Shown here one piece after another: positions 39,401 to 54,400 of a DNA stretch of 64,000 nucleotides. Under the pieces are notes generated by a model. That model saw only the letters and a list, made by a program, of their open reading frames with translations, was not told the origin of the DNA and ran no database searches. Made by a program: the position numbers and the translations under genes. Origin of the DNA: Ectobius pallidus (lineage: Eukaryota > Arthropoda > Insecta > Blattodea > Ectobiidae); contig CAXKWD010000005.1 of the NCBI GenBank assembly GCA_964059195.1, positions 147,775,265 through 147,839,264 on the forward strand, in the 5' to 3' direction. Within the stretch, counting starts at the first letter, position 1. Each line of letters opens with the position of its first letter.

Positions 39401-42400
39401 TTGGTGGTGTAATAGGGGTAGAAACATTTAAAGGGTGGCTTCTTCCAAAATTAACTTCGCCTAATTTTTCTCTTGTTTTTATAGGGTCTGTGTGTAAAGT
39501 TTGGTAAAAATCGTTCAAACAATGTAGACTAGTAAAAAGATCACAAAGTAGGGATTGAAAATTTCGCAAGGGGTGTTTTTTTCGAGAATGATTGTCTCGT
39601 AGAATTTTTACTTGATTCCACAGGGTACACGTGTAACATTTTGTAGACATTGGTCAGAAAATGTAGATTTGTGGGCCTATAGAGAAAATATTACTCATGG
39701 GGGTTGAAAATAAGGGAAGAAGGGTGTGCCGTCGTTCTATCTGCAGGGCATGATTTACATTAATTATTATGTACAAGAAACAAATTTCGATGTTTTTACG
39801 AGGTTTAAGAGCTTTTTCACATCATGTGCCGGGCCTTGTAATGTGAGTAGATCTGGCATCAGTGCGCTGCATAAGACCAATACTGTCTTTTAAGGTTGGG
39901 ACGGTCTATAGACTCAGACAAATACTTTGATAAAAGGAACTTAAGGTCCTTAAAAAAAACTTAATTCCATGGCGCTACATCTCGGAGGGGACAAGACCTA
40001 CCACCCGACCGCTGCTTCATCTACCATACGCAGATGGCAGTGGGGGGGGGCATGTGGTCAGCATGCTGACATCCACGGCTGTTAATGGTGGTTTCCTTAG
40101 CCGGAGCCGCTACTTCTCTATCAAGTAGCTCCTCAGTTTGAATCACGAGGCTGAGTGCAACCTGTTCCAGACCTCCCTACCTCAGGAAACTCCGAGGAGG
40201 TACCGGGGATCGAACCCAGACCTGTGAATCTGTAGCCAGCAATGCTAACCAAAAGACCATGCAGGAGGTCGAACTCAAAATTACTGATCTTACCTAATAA
40301 CTTGCGGTGGATGATCACTTGAAGAACCATTTGATACAGGAACATTCATACCCAAAGCTCTGCCTTGTTCAGGATCTGGGCATATCAATTTTGGCACAAT
40401 CACATCATATCGTGGCTCAGAAGCCTGTTTGAATAAGAAAGTATTTGTGAAACAGAATATAAACACAATAAAACTGGTACAGAACAATATACTGGCATTC
40501 TAATCTATGGTGACCATATTTTTATGAATAAAAATCATAAGTTGTTCTGTATCACAACAAAAGAGAGGGCAGATATTCCTCAGCTACAGTAGTGTTAACA
40601 AACCTTTGCATCAGGTGGTGTGAGAGTTACTTTTCCAGTCGCAGGTTGTGTGAGTGAAGGATCTGACTGCTCTCTATATACTTTGCTGTTATCCAATAAT
40701 TTCAACTCCGAATCTTCCTTAAGTTTAGGATCTGTTCCCAAAGTAACTATAAGATTGTTAGCCACAAAGCTACAGTTGGCTCCTGAAAATGTAAGTAATA
40801 AATAACAAATTAGAGCTGTTTTGCATGCAGATTCTATTGAACTGGGTCTATATCTAATAGTGTGGCCTATATTATTACAACTCCTTCTTGAATATCAATA
40901 ATCTTAATAGGTTCTGCCTAATACACCACTATATTTTGTTTGAATTACAGCTGGAATCTGAAAGAGAAACAATTCAGGAATACAATACAAATGATCACAT
41001 CTATTAAGTAAATTAATTTAAATTTGCATGTTTTTTTAGAACTAGGTTACTATTTTAAAAGAACACTAACCCATATTGGGCCATAAATTATTATATGAAA
41101 TTTTCATCTAATTTTTCAGCGTTGTTTTATATAGTAGCCTAGATCTAATAAACATAGAAGTTTAAATTAATTTACTTATTGTATTCCTGCATACTTTCTC
41201 CTTCAACTTCCAGCTGTAATTCAAACAAAACATAGTGGTATATTAGGCGGAACCTCTTAAGATTATTGTCTTATACCACTCTAAATATGAAATTAGTCAA
41301 TAACTCCTTCTTGGGTACACAACTTCTTAATAAAAGAGAAATTGTTAAAAATACTTATTTGTCAGCAGTATATGGGAGCAAAAACTTTCAAGACAAGTGT
41401 CTCCAAACTGAGACTATTCCGAAACATATGGTAAATGTACCATAATTGTATACTGTAATGTTATAAATAACATTGTCAATGATTGTCAATTACAACACAA
41501 CCGAATGAATATAACGTACATACCTTTGCCAAAAAATGCTACAGTATCAGGAGTAAATATTTCCTCACACTTCTCAGATCCATCCACATTATGGTCAAAC
41601 AAAATGTGTAATTCATGTAAACCATCCGAGAATTTAGCTGATTCCATTACAGGTGGTGGAGCTGTTGCTGTCAGTTTTGCTGCAGATCCACAACTTTCTC
41701 TGAAAATTATAACAGTCACCATTTTTTTTTTTTTTTTTAATCTTTAAATAAACTGCACTATATATTCCTGCAGTGACAACATGAATTTGAAATTTACTAT
41801 TGGAACTCTGAAAAAGCCTCTTCAAAAATCTCCCAGGTCCATCTAGTTCTGGTTCTGAATCACATAATGTTTAGAAAATTGTATAATAATTTATGTTTTA
41901 AGCAATTATAATTTAACCTTTTCAATGCTGTTGACGTATAAATGCATCAACTCACCTATTCCACTGAAATTTCCTTCACTGATTTCAAATTCAAATATAT
42001 TAATATTAATATTAATAATTAATTATTATTAATATTAATTAATTAATATATTAATATATGAATTCAGCTGTACATTCTGCTGTTTGTCATGTCAAAACAA
42101 CAGACGAGCTATGAGCTACAACTGCGATTACACAAATCCACTGTAAATCAGTCTTTAGTCTAGCCATAATGAATAGAATGAGAAAGTGTGATGACTTCGC
42201 CGCTAATACAATGGTGGGTATAGGGAGAGCGGCGGTCCACCGAAACACTGGCAGCACCTTCGTTTGCGTTTCAACTTCTCAATGCTGCATCATGATAGTT
42301 TGGCATCTTATGATTAAACTCGCAATCTTTAATTAACCTTTGGTCCTATTTCTGTGAAATTTGTGCAGAAATAATCTGCACAACACAGTCCTTCTGATGG

Positions 42401-45400
42401 TTAAAACAGAGATTTAAAAAATGCGGACATAAATGTTTTTATTTCATTATATAAACATCACCAATTACATAAAATTCATGGAGGGTGAAACGGAATTTGA
42501 CTATGCGACAATTTATTTCATTTTTGTGTCCCGTAAAAACTTCAAGCGAGAAAGTTTTAGTGAAATATTTCAACTTTATTTTAAATTCAGTACCACCTTT
42601 ATATCTTGAATGGTTTACGAGTAATTGAGTGGTAATTGTTCCTGGCGCACAGCTGTCTGAATGATGTGGGACGATCGTGAAATGTTGAGGGTGAAGCAAA
42701 TTTGACTATGCGACATTTATTACTTTATTTTTGTGTCCAGAAAGAGATCAAGCGTGTAAGGTTTAGTGAAATATTTGGATCTTATTATAAATCGAGTACC
42801 ACCTATATATTTATAATGGTTAACGAGTAATAGTAATTACTCCAAAGCTAAAGCTATCAGAATGGTATTGAGGTATTGGCAGGCATCTTTTCCATAAAAT
42901 ACCAGCAATAACGTAAAATTTTTACATAATTTATTCGTGGACTCAATAATAATACTATATTAACTGACTACTTGTACCCATACTGCAAGATTGACCCGTT
43001 GGGGAAAAGGAGCGAATGAAGCTTTTTTCTAACTTAGTAAATCTGCACTACTTTTATTTATGCATTTATTGGATTACTTATCATATTTTCTGTTCACTTT
43101 TGTTAGTAATTTTTATGTATAATTATCATAGCAAATGTCTTATTAGTTTAATATCTTGATCCTTTTTTTAATAATATAATTTAACAACATAAGACGTACA
43201 TCAGTTACAGCGAACGGCGAATGGTCGAGGGTTTGAGCAGATAGCGGGCTGTAGTTAAGGCAAGAGGATTTAATTTTTTTATGAAAAAATCAGGGAACAT
43301 GCTTTGAAATATTGTGTGATATATGTAGAATGCATTGCAAAACAATTTTTGCGTATGTGCGTCTTTATCGGATGTTGAGATGCCAATTTTAAAGATCACG
43401 CGCCCTATTTTTGTAGTGCTGCTTATGAAATTTTCCATGCCCTGCAATTCACAAACCATCCCTTAGTTTATATTATCTCTGTTCACATAATTTGTACACA
43501 GATCTACACTTTTGACCGTGTTTCACCTACATAACTTACCCCATACAGCCAGGAGAAAATTAATATTAATATAAATAATATTACTATTAATACAATATTA
43601 ATACAAATTAATAGCCTACTCAGTAATATTCTATACAATGTAATATTAATATTAATGTATAAAATATCCCTTAGCTGTTTTCTACCCTAATTATACGTTG
43701 TTATTTCTATACAAATGTACATTCTTTAAAAAATTCTCATCATATTATATTAACATACCCTCTACCCTATTTTCTAGGCAACAAAATATTAGATCAAATC
43801 ATCCCTTAGCTGTTTCATACCTATATTATATAATTGTTCATTGCTTGTGAACATCTTCGATTTTTGGAAAGATGTGGAACGAAATGTTATGGTCAAGCTT
43901 CTTGCAATCTGAGAAATTACTGTTACACACGGCCATGTTTATTTATGGAGATGAGATCTTCCAAGACGTGTAAAGCAGCCTGAAAATTGTCAAAAGTATC
44001 TAACAATTCAATTTAGATAAGGTGAGTCATTTCGAAATAGATTAATGTATTATTTTGTTTAAGAATGTTTGCAATTTTTCCTATACCGCCCGTAGTAATC
44101 TTGCTCCCGCGAATCTCAAGCAGAGTAACTGCTACCTAGCGGCGGAACCAGTGAACTACCTCAGTCATCACACTTTCTCCTCTATTCATTATGGTCTAGC
44201 TTTATCAGTCTAAACACTTTAGTGTTTAGTTTTCAAAAAAATTCACTTGATTGCGTATCTTTTTTTCTCTATGCTGGTTCCTGGTTGCATATGATGTGAC
44301 GTCAGTTCAGTGTCGGCATTGTTAGACCGTAGAGTGGTTTCTACTCATAGCTGCACACATTTTGCATCATCGTGCATATTTCACAATAGTAATAAAAGAG
44401 AATTTCCCTTCATCAAAGGATTAGATGACCAAATGGAATGTACATTATGCAGTGCTACATTTTGCATTTAACATGGAGGATGATCAAATGCAGTCAATCA
44501 AGTGGGAGTGAAAAAACATGAAAATGCTGTTCAAAATAAAACTTCCAAGGTATTTAATTTCTTGTTTCTAATTTCTAATGTGTCCCACTTTTGTTAAGTC
44601 CCATTTTTTCATAAAGACATTAAGAGCTCCCTACGTTAAGTGTAAAAACAACCTCAGTCAGAAGGGAGAGTGATATTTTCTGAATAATTGTTGATGCTCC
44701 ATCCCTCAAAGTTTCACCATCATCTTTCCCTGAAAGAACTTCATGCTTCTAATATACAAAGTTTTTGCAATTTTAAAGTGTTCAGATGTGTATCGGTAGT
44801 GTACCTACCGTCCAATCTGGCAGTCTGGGTTTGATTCCTGGCTGGGTAGGGTACTAAAGTATTGAAAAATCCCCTTCCAGGGTTCTGGACTGGATGTTTG
44901 TCAGTAAGGTAATTCTTAGGTTAGATATTGCACAATTTGCATGATTCTTAAAAAATAATTTAAAAAATTCAGATGTAACTATTAATCTCACCCATCAGCA
45001 GCTGCATCCCATGAATACGCAGCTCCCCATTCCACGCGGCTGGCTCTCTTCGCAACATATGGGCCACACTTGACATATCCAGCTGTCACTTTTGTTGCAG
45101 GTAACACCTCTGCTGTCTCCTGCCCTTCCCTCTTTATAAAGCACATTACACTGGCGTTCTCCTTCACAGATGGTATTGTGAGCTCCATCTTTCAACCAAA
45201 AGAAAAATCTATATTAATGGCAACATTTTACGGTGTACAGTGCATGCCGCTTATTGTGATCACTTCAAGACGCAGCTAATCTGAAAATATTAACTGACTG
45301 ATAACAGTGGCCAAAGGAATTAAATTAAGATTATTTATTCATATATAAGATAATACACTACAAAACAGAATGAAAAGTATTTATTCATAAAATAATACGT

Positions 45401-48400
45401 AACTGTGAATCGCTGAACCGCTCATAGGCTAATACTGTAATAAACTGCAAGCAACTATTTTTTGCAACCAGTAACAAAGTTTTTAATTGTTTTTACTTTC
45501 CTTTGGGAGTCCATTAACCAGTAATCCACTCTCAGTTATGAGTTACGAGTATTTTTGTAAGTCTATACTGATCTGTGGTGAACACCGTGAAGCAAAACAT
45601 CTAATGCCTGTCTGTTCAAGTCTTTTCATTTTACACTACCCATCAATGCATGTCAATTCTGTTATCTTCAAAAATCAACTGTGGGTGAAACATGTTTTAT
45701 TGCTTAAAAGAGAAAGTTAGGTAATGCCACCCCCTCGAACTAAGTCATTCTGTGAACTGGGAACAGAATTGCTACCTCCAGTACAAAACAATACAATTGA
45801 GTTAGAAACGAAACCTTTAAAAATTAAATTTTGAATAACATACAGTATTTAAAATAAAGCCGCAAAAAGGAAAATGTGATAACATAAACCAAATCTTTGA
45901 TCACAATAAAAAGCATTTTTTCAATGTATCAGTATTAATCCGTAAGGGACTTCATAAAAGTGATAACATTACCCGTGATTACGTTAAGCAGCGTTCACTG
46001 TATATAGGAGTGTTGGATATGAATCCTGACTTCACTTCTAAAGTTATAAACAAAAATTTTGATTTCCAGAACGCAGAATATGTCAATTTTAACATGTAAT
46101 ACAATGAGCAACTCTCATAAATTTTTCATCCGGACCCTAACCAATTATTTGAATACAGAACTATTTCATCACAATGAAGCACATTTACTGATGGCATTTA
46201 CCTGAAATTCCTTGTCTACGCTGACTTTTTCTGGCTTCAGTTCTTTCACACATAACTCCTTGCTGTCAACTATAGAGAGTGTCACTTGGTCTCCAGAATC
46301 TATTGGTCCTATAGTATTGGAACTACAGTGGATAGCATATACACCTGATTTGTCTGCTAAAGATACTTCCAACTGGATTACACCATCTTCAACACTTTGC
46401 TTCTCGATCTAGAATATAAAATATAATTTTGAAGACATTAATAATATGTCATGAAATGTTTAAAACTGTTTTATAGCACAGTTCTTACCAGTGGCGGACG
46501 CAGAATTTTTTTCGGGGGGGGATTTGAATAAGTAGAAAGAATACTAAAAAACTTAATTAACTTACATATATAATTAGTTTATAAAACTGGCCACTTAGAG
46601 TGCATATTATAGCCTTTTTTTTCAAATTTCGGGGGGGGATCTATCCCCCCAATCCCCCCCTCTGCGTCCGCCACTGGTTCTTACTATAAAGAAATTATTT
46701 TTATTATTGATTTTCACCTAAAATTAAAAATAATTGTACTGCTAATGCATAAGGTACTATTTATAACCATTCCCCTTCAAAAGCGTATAACCGAGGTTTT
46801 GCTGTATTTACAAATAACATTCTAAATTGTGTAAGATATTTCATATCTAGTTCTGATTTTCCCACATAATTTTCAGAAGTGAAAGAAAAAATCTATATAA
46901 CAAGAGGAAGTTGTCTGTCTGTATGTATGCAATGCCCAGCAAAATCTACTGAACGCAGAGATCTGAAATTTTACACATAGACGGACTGAAGGGTGGGCAA
47001 ATGCACCTCGAAGTCAGATTTTTAATTTTCACTTTCGTTCGCGAGTTATGAGTGAAAAAAAGGCAGAAAACGTGCATTTTTTGTGCTTTCGAAGCATCAG
47101 TATTCAGTAATACATTTCAATTGTCAAATCAATTGCAGGTGGCTTTGCCTATTTTTGTCAAACCTTGGAAATAAAAGCATCAAGATCACTTTAATTTTGT
47201 AAGCCCACCCTGGTCAAATAATTTGTTTATGATGCATGCAGACTTCAGAAATTTTCAAGGAATAAGAGCAATAATGAATATAGGCCTAAATGGGCAAACA
47301 TTGTTCGATTTGGATGAAACTCACTACGCAGGGGTTTTCTGGGGCAGGGAACTCGAATCTGAGGTTGTTTTTCCCATGCTGTGTTTTCTAATCGTGGAAT
47401 TCACTTCAAAGCCGGATTTTTAGCAGTTTCATTAATTATTAATTGCTTAGTTGAGGCCTATGAATGTTTTGCATCCAAGTGTTAATAAATATGTTTTAAT
47501 TATTTTGCTCTTAATTTTTAATCTTCCAATTAATTATCATGGGCGAAACCACAGAGATCTGAAACATTATACATAAAGAAAGAAAAGCTGATGTTCAAAA
47601 CCATTCAAATAATCCACAAAGAGTAATTACCTTCGCTGGCTGTTGCTGAGAATCCTGAGGCTGTAAACTACAACTAACATCAGGGAGATTGGTAGGATTC
47701 AGTCCCGCACCTCTTAACTTTACTGTCACCACCTTGTCTACAGCCTTGTCCAATATGCTTGGAAAAACAGATGTAATCTTTATGCAATCTGCAAGAAACA
47801 ATACGCAATTGTTAAAATCTTGGAAAAACATACAAACAGCTTAATCAACACAGTACCTTACGATGAGAGAACTGCACAAGTGAAGGTATTGATCAACACT
47901 CTCAAGAAAGCCTCGAGAATTGGCTCTCCGTGCCGATGCTCTAACCAACTGAGCTACCATGGCAACATGCCGGTACAACATTAAATTCTCCAAGAGCCGA
48001 AGATCCTGGTTCAAATCCCGGCTATGGCGTTGAATTTTTTATTCTGACTTCACCTTTCCATCTTAGCCTACACACGGCCAGTGTGAAAGAATTATCATTC
48101 CACTTTGAATATGTATGTTTCATCAATATAGTCCATTAAGCTCTTGTTGACTGGTTCTGTGAAATTTTGCCATGTCTTCCTAGAACTCGTGACATTTGTA
48201 CTAAAGAATCACACCAATTTATATTTTGTAACCTTTACAATCAAAATGGTTGTACTACATATTTTAGCCATTACAGATTTATAGTATTAACCTAAATTGG
48301 AAACCATTAAAACAATGCTCGTATAAACTATTAGGTAATCGTCTAAAGGGACATTCTACTAATTTTTGGAATTTTTTTCTTACAGGACCAGACTTTTTCG

Positions 48401-51400
48401 AATTTTCAGTATAGACAGGACATAATTGTACAGAGGACAAGCTACAAATTTTCAACACATTAGTGATACTTTTGAGAAAAAAAAATCTTTGTTTAATTAA
48501 ACATTAACTGAAATACAGCTTTTATTAAATTTAATATTGTCAACCTGTGCTTTTGATTAGGGGAACAATCCTATATATGGATTTCATTTTATCATACAAA
48601 CAACTGTATAAAAGAGAAATTAAATCTATGTATAAATTATTTCTGAATAAAAGTATAGTTTTTCCTTTACAAAACATTTACCTTACAGTCATATTGATTT
48701 CCTTGGGTTTAGACAGCTGCTACCTAGTACCATTAAGCCCTTGGACTTATAACAGCTAAAGTAAGTATGGATTTTTTAAATAATAAATTGTACCTCTGTT
48801 CTGAAAGACCTAGTTTTTAAGTTCATTATTTTCAATTATAAACTCCTTAACTTAGAAGCAGACACAAATGCTCGACTCTCTATTGCATAGTGTCGCCCCT
48901 CAGGGTAAGAAGCCAATTAGTTTTATTTTCAGCACTTCTTATTTCCCTATGTGAATACTGTTGCTCTCAGACATCAATCTGACATCCCTGACAACAATGC
49001 AACAGAAAAAGGTTGAAAACTTTGTAAATCTGGAACACCGCCGTCTCGAGAATTACACTGCCTGTCCTATGCTTTATTTTAACATGGAGTTCAGAGAATT
49101 GTTAAATTGCCTAATTTATCCAGTAGAGGCGACACAGTTCACACCCAGATTGCAGCAATCACTAATCAAAATAAGCATTAAACAGACACAGATACTTGTG
49201 TTATTTGTTTAGAACGTAATATTATTCCAGTATATGACACTTACCTTGAAATGGAATTTTGGAGCAATAATTAAAATAAATGTAAATTAATTAAACGCAT
49301 TGATAGACTATATTATGAGCACCGCCGTCTCGAGGAGTAATACAGTTTAGAAGGCAGTGATTATGAGACGGCGGTGACAGCACTACATAATCAACAATGT
49401 CGTAGCAAAAAACAAGAAGCAGTCTGGGTGTGAAAGGTGCTGCCATCTGTAATGTTGCCGAGTACGCAAAATTAGCCGTATAGGACAGGCAGTGTATACA
49501 CGATTAATACAGTTTAGAAGGCAGTGATCTGGAATGTTATAATAGTGAATGTTAGCTTGCTGTAAGGATACATGTGGAGGAATGTAAGAAGTTTGTAATT
49601 CATTTATATCTCTTCAAATAAAAGACTGAAATTCAAGATAAATTTTGTTCTATAATCTAATCTAATCTAATATTGAGCTTGTTTTTCCATGTACATCCAA
49701 ATGTCAGCTATTAACATGAACTTATTCAATTGTGAAATAAATTGAAGATGGCCTTGCTTGGTGCCATACTTGATTCATTTGTTTATAACGTAACACGCAG
49801 AGATCTGATTTCTTTTACAAAGATGGACAAAAAGAGATCATGAATGCCTGCCTAAGTGGGAAAACAGTGAACGATTTGGACGAAACTCACTATGCTGGGG
49901 TTTTTCAGGGCTAGAAAACTCAAATCTGAGTTCGTTTTTTCCCCGACTGGCACACTTTAATCATGAAGTGTACCTCGAAGGCGGGGTTTTGCATCTTAAT
50001 TATCACTCATTTTAATTGTTTATGGATAATTACAGTGAGATTCATGAATCTATGGTTTCGTTTTAATCATTTCATTTCAAACTTGTATGCCCATATGGCA
50101 GCATAAGTTTTGTTTCATTCATTTATTTATTTACATTTACTACGTAAGACAATTTAATTAAGTATTAAATGATGTAATTAGGCCTATGCAATGTATAATT
50201 TCAATGATAATTTCAAACAGAATACGAACTACACAGTTTACAATAATATGGGGATCTACCAACTGGCTAATAGTCCTTTGACAAGCAGTTACTTACTGTC
50301 TCGAGAAGATTCATCAGGTTCAAGGCAAGCTCCACAATTGTCACTCGTCTTAGTGCTTCCAGTAACTTCATCACAGCCAATACAACTATCACCCCCTCCA
50401 CAAACACTGCACCCATCTAATCCTTCTGTGTTCAACCTGCCTGTTTGTCCTCCCACACATATTCCACACCTATGAACAAAAGAAAAAGGAAAAATAGATT
50501 ATTTTTATCTGTTTAGTCTATATAAGCTGAGAATATAATAAAATTACTCTCTTTCCAGTTAAGAAAAAATTTATTGACAGCTTTGCACAGATGGCATCTA
50601 GCCTCAGAAGTTGGATATAAGTGATATAACTAATTCACAGAACCTTAACACAAGTGGTTTACTTCAATCATTGTTTTAGGTACCATAGTTTTACAATATT
50701 TTTTTCAAAATTTAGTTGGGAAGGGTGCCATCACTGTTTTAGGTACCATAGTTTTACAACATTCTTTCAAAATTTACTTGGGAAGGGTGCCATTTGAAGT
50801 TTTTTTTTATAATTAAAAATTCAAGAATCCCTGCATGATTGTAGAATTACTAAATTACACACCTTTCACTCCATTCAGTATGATATGGATAACTATAATA
50901 TTATGAAAATATTGTTTTTATATCTATACATTCCAATCCAACCAGCTAATGCAGAACTCCACAGAGCTTCCCAAGATAGTGGCCCTGATCTCTGGAGTTC
51001 AATAGAGCATACCAAGCTATTGGCCCTGATCTCTGGAGCTCCACTGGTCAACATGGCCACTTAGCAGCAATGGGGAAGTTTAATCTAAGTATTGTAGGAA
51101 GTTTACACAGTCAAGTTAATAACAACAACAAACTCCAACTGAGTTTGTTGAAGTTTGTTGACACTGGGATAAAGACAGAATCCCGAAACATGTCCTGGTC
51201 AGTGGTAAAATCTAGTGAAGTATAGTGTATAATACCTCCACTCATGTGTTCTAATGGAGAATTTGCTTGCTACTGGTAATAGAAAGGAATAGGTTTTTTA
51301 TTCCATAATACTTTATACCTGATACATTAGGCCTACCCATACTAGAATTGATGTCAGGGTCACTATTCATCAATCCTTGATTTAGTAAATTTTAAGAAAA

Positions 51401-54400
51401 TTGTTTTTTCTCATAAGAAAATCTGATTTATAAAAATACATATTGATATGAGTTTTCTCAATAATTAATCTCTTAAATTAAGTGTAAAGGGCTAGTTTTA
51501 TGTTTTGTTTGGCACCCTGGCTTGGATGCTCTTTGGGTGTTAAAATTGTTTAGTAATATTATATTCAAATACTTACAGATTAACAAATGAATCTGGACCT
51601 CCACAAGGAACAGCTTCATTTTTTCCCTGAAAATGAAAATAACTTTTTAAAAAGACATTCAAGAACACAACAAGGCATGAAGCCACAATAACACTATAGT
51701 CTAGGGTTTTTAAAAGAATAAATTATTAAATATTTTAAAAAAATGGAATTTGGCAATATTAATATTAAATTAGTACCTAAAACTTCTCACCAGTCATAGA
51801 GACAACACAGAACAACAACATGCTAGGAAAAAAATAAAAAAAGAAAAAGAACACTGACAAGTACGATTTTAAATCATATTTTATATTTTAATAGATATTT
51901 ATCAATATTTATCCTTAAGGGGACGTATTTTGCACTTATTTACACATTTTGCAGATGTAATTTGCTAAAGAGAAGTTGGTACTTAACGCTAGCAAAAACA
52001 TAGGAAATATGGTGTATATTCAAGAAGTCATAAATCAGGTGTTATTAATAAGATTTTTTTGAAAATTGTTACGGTTTGCATGTGCTCACTGTGGTTTACA
52101 GCGAGCTCAACGTTTGGTAGGAAATAATTATTTAACATGTAGGGGATAATTTAGTTTACCATTGCTTGCCTTGAAATAGGTACAGTTTATTCCAATTCTG
52201 TTGCTTAGATTGCTGTGAAACTTTGAGAACTTACAAACAATAGGAACTTTTTTATCCTACCATAATCAGTATAATATGCACTATATATACATATTTTAAA
52301 ATATCGAACTTTTAGATACACTAAATCGCCAGTTTACATTGTTAGTCAAGTTATAAATAACTTACCAGCTAGTATTATAAATGTGAAAAATCTCAGGTGT
52401 TTTAATCATAAACTAAGAGAGTGTTTGTATGAGAAGACATTTTATTCTTTTAAGGATTTTTTACATAATTGATTTTGCAGTTACTGTAACCTTTATTTGT
52501 TCTAAATAATATTGACAATGTCTACCTATACAATGTATAGCTACAGATGCAAAAAATTATAATAATAATTATTATTATATTACTGCCATGAAAACATCAT
52601 GACTAAAGAAAGTTATTCTCTAAAGAAACTCTATAAAGAAATCCTGAAAGTTTCATTCTTTTAGCTTGAAGAGGTTTTGAGAAAATTGTACCTGAAGTAC
52701 GAAAAATGTAATTTTACAGGGGGGCAAAAGAAAATGACATGGATACTCTAACCTCATTTCATTCCATTTCTAGGGCTATATAACTATGGCTCTGCTTGTT
52801 CCTCTGACCTTATACAGTACCTTGAGTAAGCAGAAATTGGTTTAATTTTGGTGATTAAGCTCATAACGGCCATTTTTAAATTGCACTGAATCATCACGCC
52901 CCTTTTAGCCATAAGCCAATAATTGCTTAGATGCGAACCAGTGAAAGCTTTATATAATTAGAATGCTTAAAATGTTTTTCACTTTAGCACAGGCTAAAGC
53001 TTAGCATTGTGTCTTCCTGGCCAGATGATGCAATGTTCCTGGAGTATTCCAGGGCTTAAGAGGCTCTGGATCCCAATGGAATTGAGGTGGGGAAACTACC
53101 TCTAGAATGTAAGGTATTTTGCTTTTTAGTATACTAAAAAATCTTATGTGAAACTCACATAACTTCCTCTGCCCAAATAAAAGTTGACCTTAGTATAATA
53201 TATTATCTATGACATTCTCTTCATGCAAATTGGTCGCAAAAATGAAGAGAATATCATTACCACATCCAACCCAAATAACCCAAATAAAATCGGATTAACT
53301 GCCGTAACTTTCTTTACTTTACACATGACCAAAACATTTTTCTAATTTCACATTCTGATATAGAAAAAGAGGACGCATATTCAGATTGGGTAGGGTATAA
53401 CTACCATCCAGACATTTTTTTCCTCGAAAAATGTTTCAAATATAATCGTTAGATCTGTTGTCTAGAAAATCGCGACAAACAAAACTTTTTTCATGTAAAG
53501 TCCCCTTAAAAATAAAAGAAAGTCGCCAATCTTCGTGTCACATCCCCAGAAGGTACTTAAGCCAAATCCAAATTTTGTTTTGATAGATGATCCGTAACAA
53601 GAGGCAAAGATCGCGTATTCAGCGTGGGTGGTGGCTTATACTCCCTTTCAGATTTTTTTTTATTTCAAATAGAAGTTTTAGATCATGGTATAAGAACGCC
53701 ATGTACAGATTTTAAGGAAAATGGTTAAAGCCGTTTTCGAGAAAATTGCGAAAAACTATTTTTTCTTAAAGTAAAGTCCCGTTAAAAATAACAGAAAATC
53801 GTCGATAATCTTCGTGTCACATCCTCAGAAGGAACCTAACCCAAATACAAAATTTTGTTTTCATACGATTACCCAATTTGGAGCTAGGCTGTTAACAGAA
53901 ACACATCCACATACACACATACACAGAAATGTTTCCGAAACTAGTATTTTTGGATTCAGGGTACCTCAAAACGTTCATTTATGTTTTAAACTCGACTTCG
54001 AATTTGAAGGCCGAAAAACAATACTTCCTAACGAAAATATCCCTCTATCTATAGTATCTATGATACTGGCAGGAAGTGAACATGAAATATTCTGTCCGCC
54101 GTCTATATCAGCAAACCGCCGCAGTTTCTAAGAAGCAATATTGTATAGGCCTACTCCAACAGACAGTGAAATATCCGACTTACAAGGAGATATCCAGCTC
54201 TGTATATGATCGATTTCGTTACCGGTACCTATGGCGCAGTGAATGTACACCCACAGTAGTTACAAGTTAATGCGCCACTAATCCTCGATTTCAGATTATA
54301 CACGATTATATTTTGAATTGCTGACGTACAGTTGAAGAGAAGATGCCCTTATTAAAGCCAAGCATAATATTATTGCTAACACCAACTAAACAAACTCTTA

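Larger units (their letters stand above)
37548..39908 (+). mobile_element. 2.36-kb TIR DNA transposon with transposase fragment
   Basis: Left end TAGATCGTCCCAGCCTTAAA, then AGACAGTATTG; the right end is the inverse of TAGACCGTCCCAACCTTAAA, then AGACAGTATTG. TA flanks both ends (37546-37547 and 39909-39910). It contains a helix-turn-helix frame at 38337-38552 and a degenerate tandem array at 38950-39720. Confidence 0.85.

Noticed and set aside
47922..48028. Functional tRNA gene
   Set aside because: The two halves lie on opposite strands, so no continuous tRNA can be transcribed.
50191..50475. 94-codon plus-strand open frame
   Set aside because: Antisense shadow of the Cys-rich exon 3.
51915..53509. 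Possible TTAA-flanked element with GGGGAC ends
   Set aside because: Only six terminal bases match, and the right end is part of a 275-bp tandem repeat that recurs elsewhere with variant sequence.
53814..54131. 105-codon plus-strand open frame
   Set aside because: It falls in a repeat family with relatives at 55400 and 59430; no protein signature.
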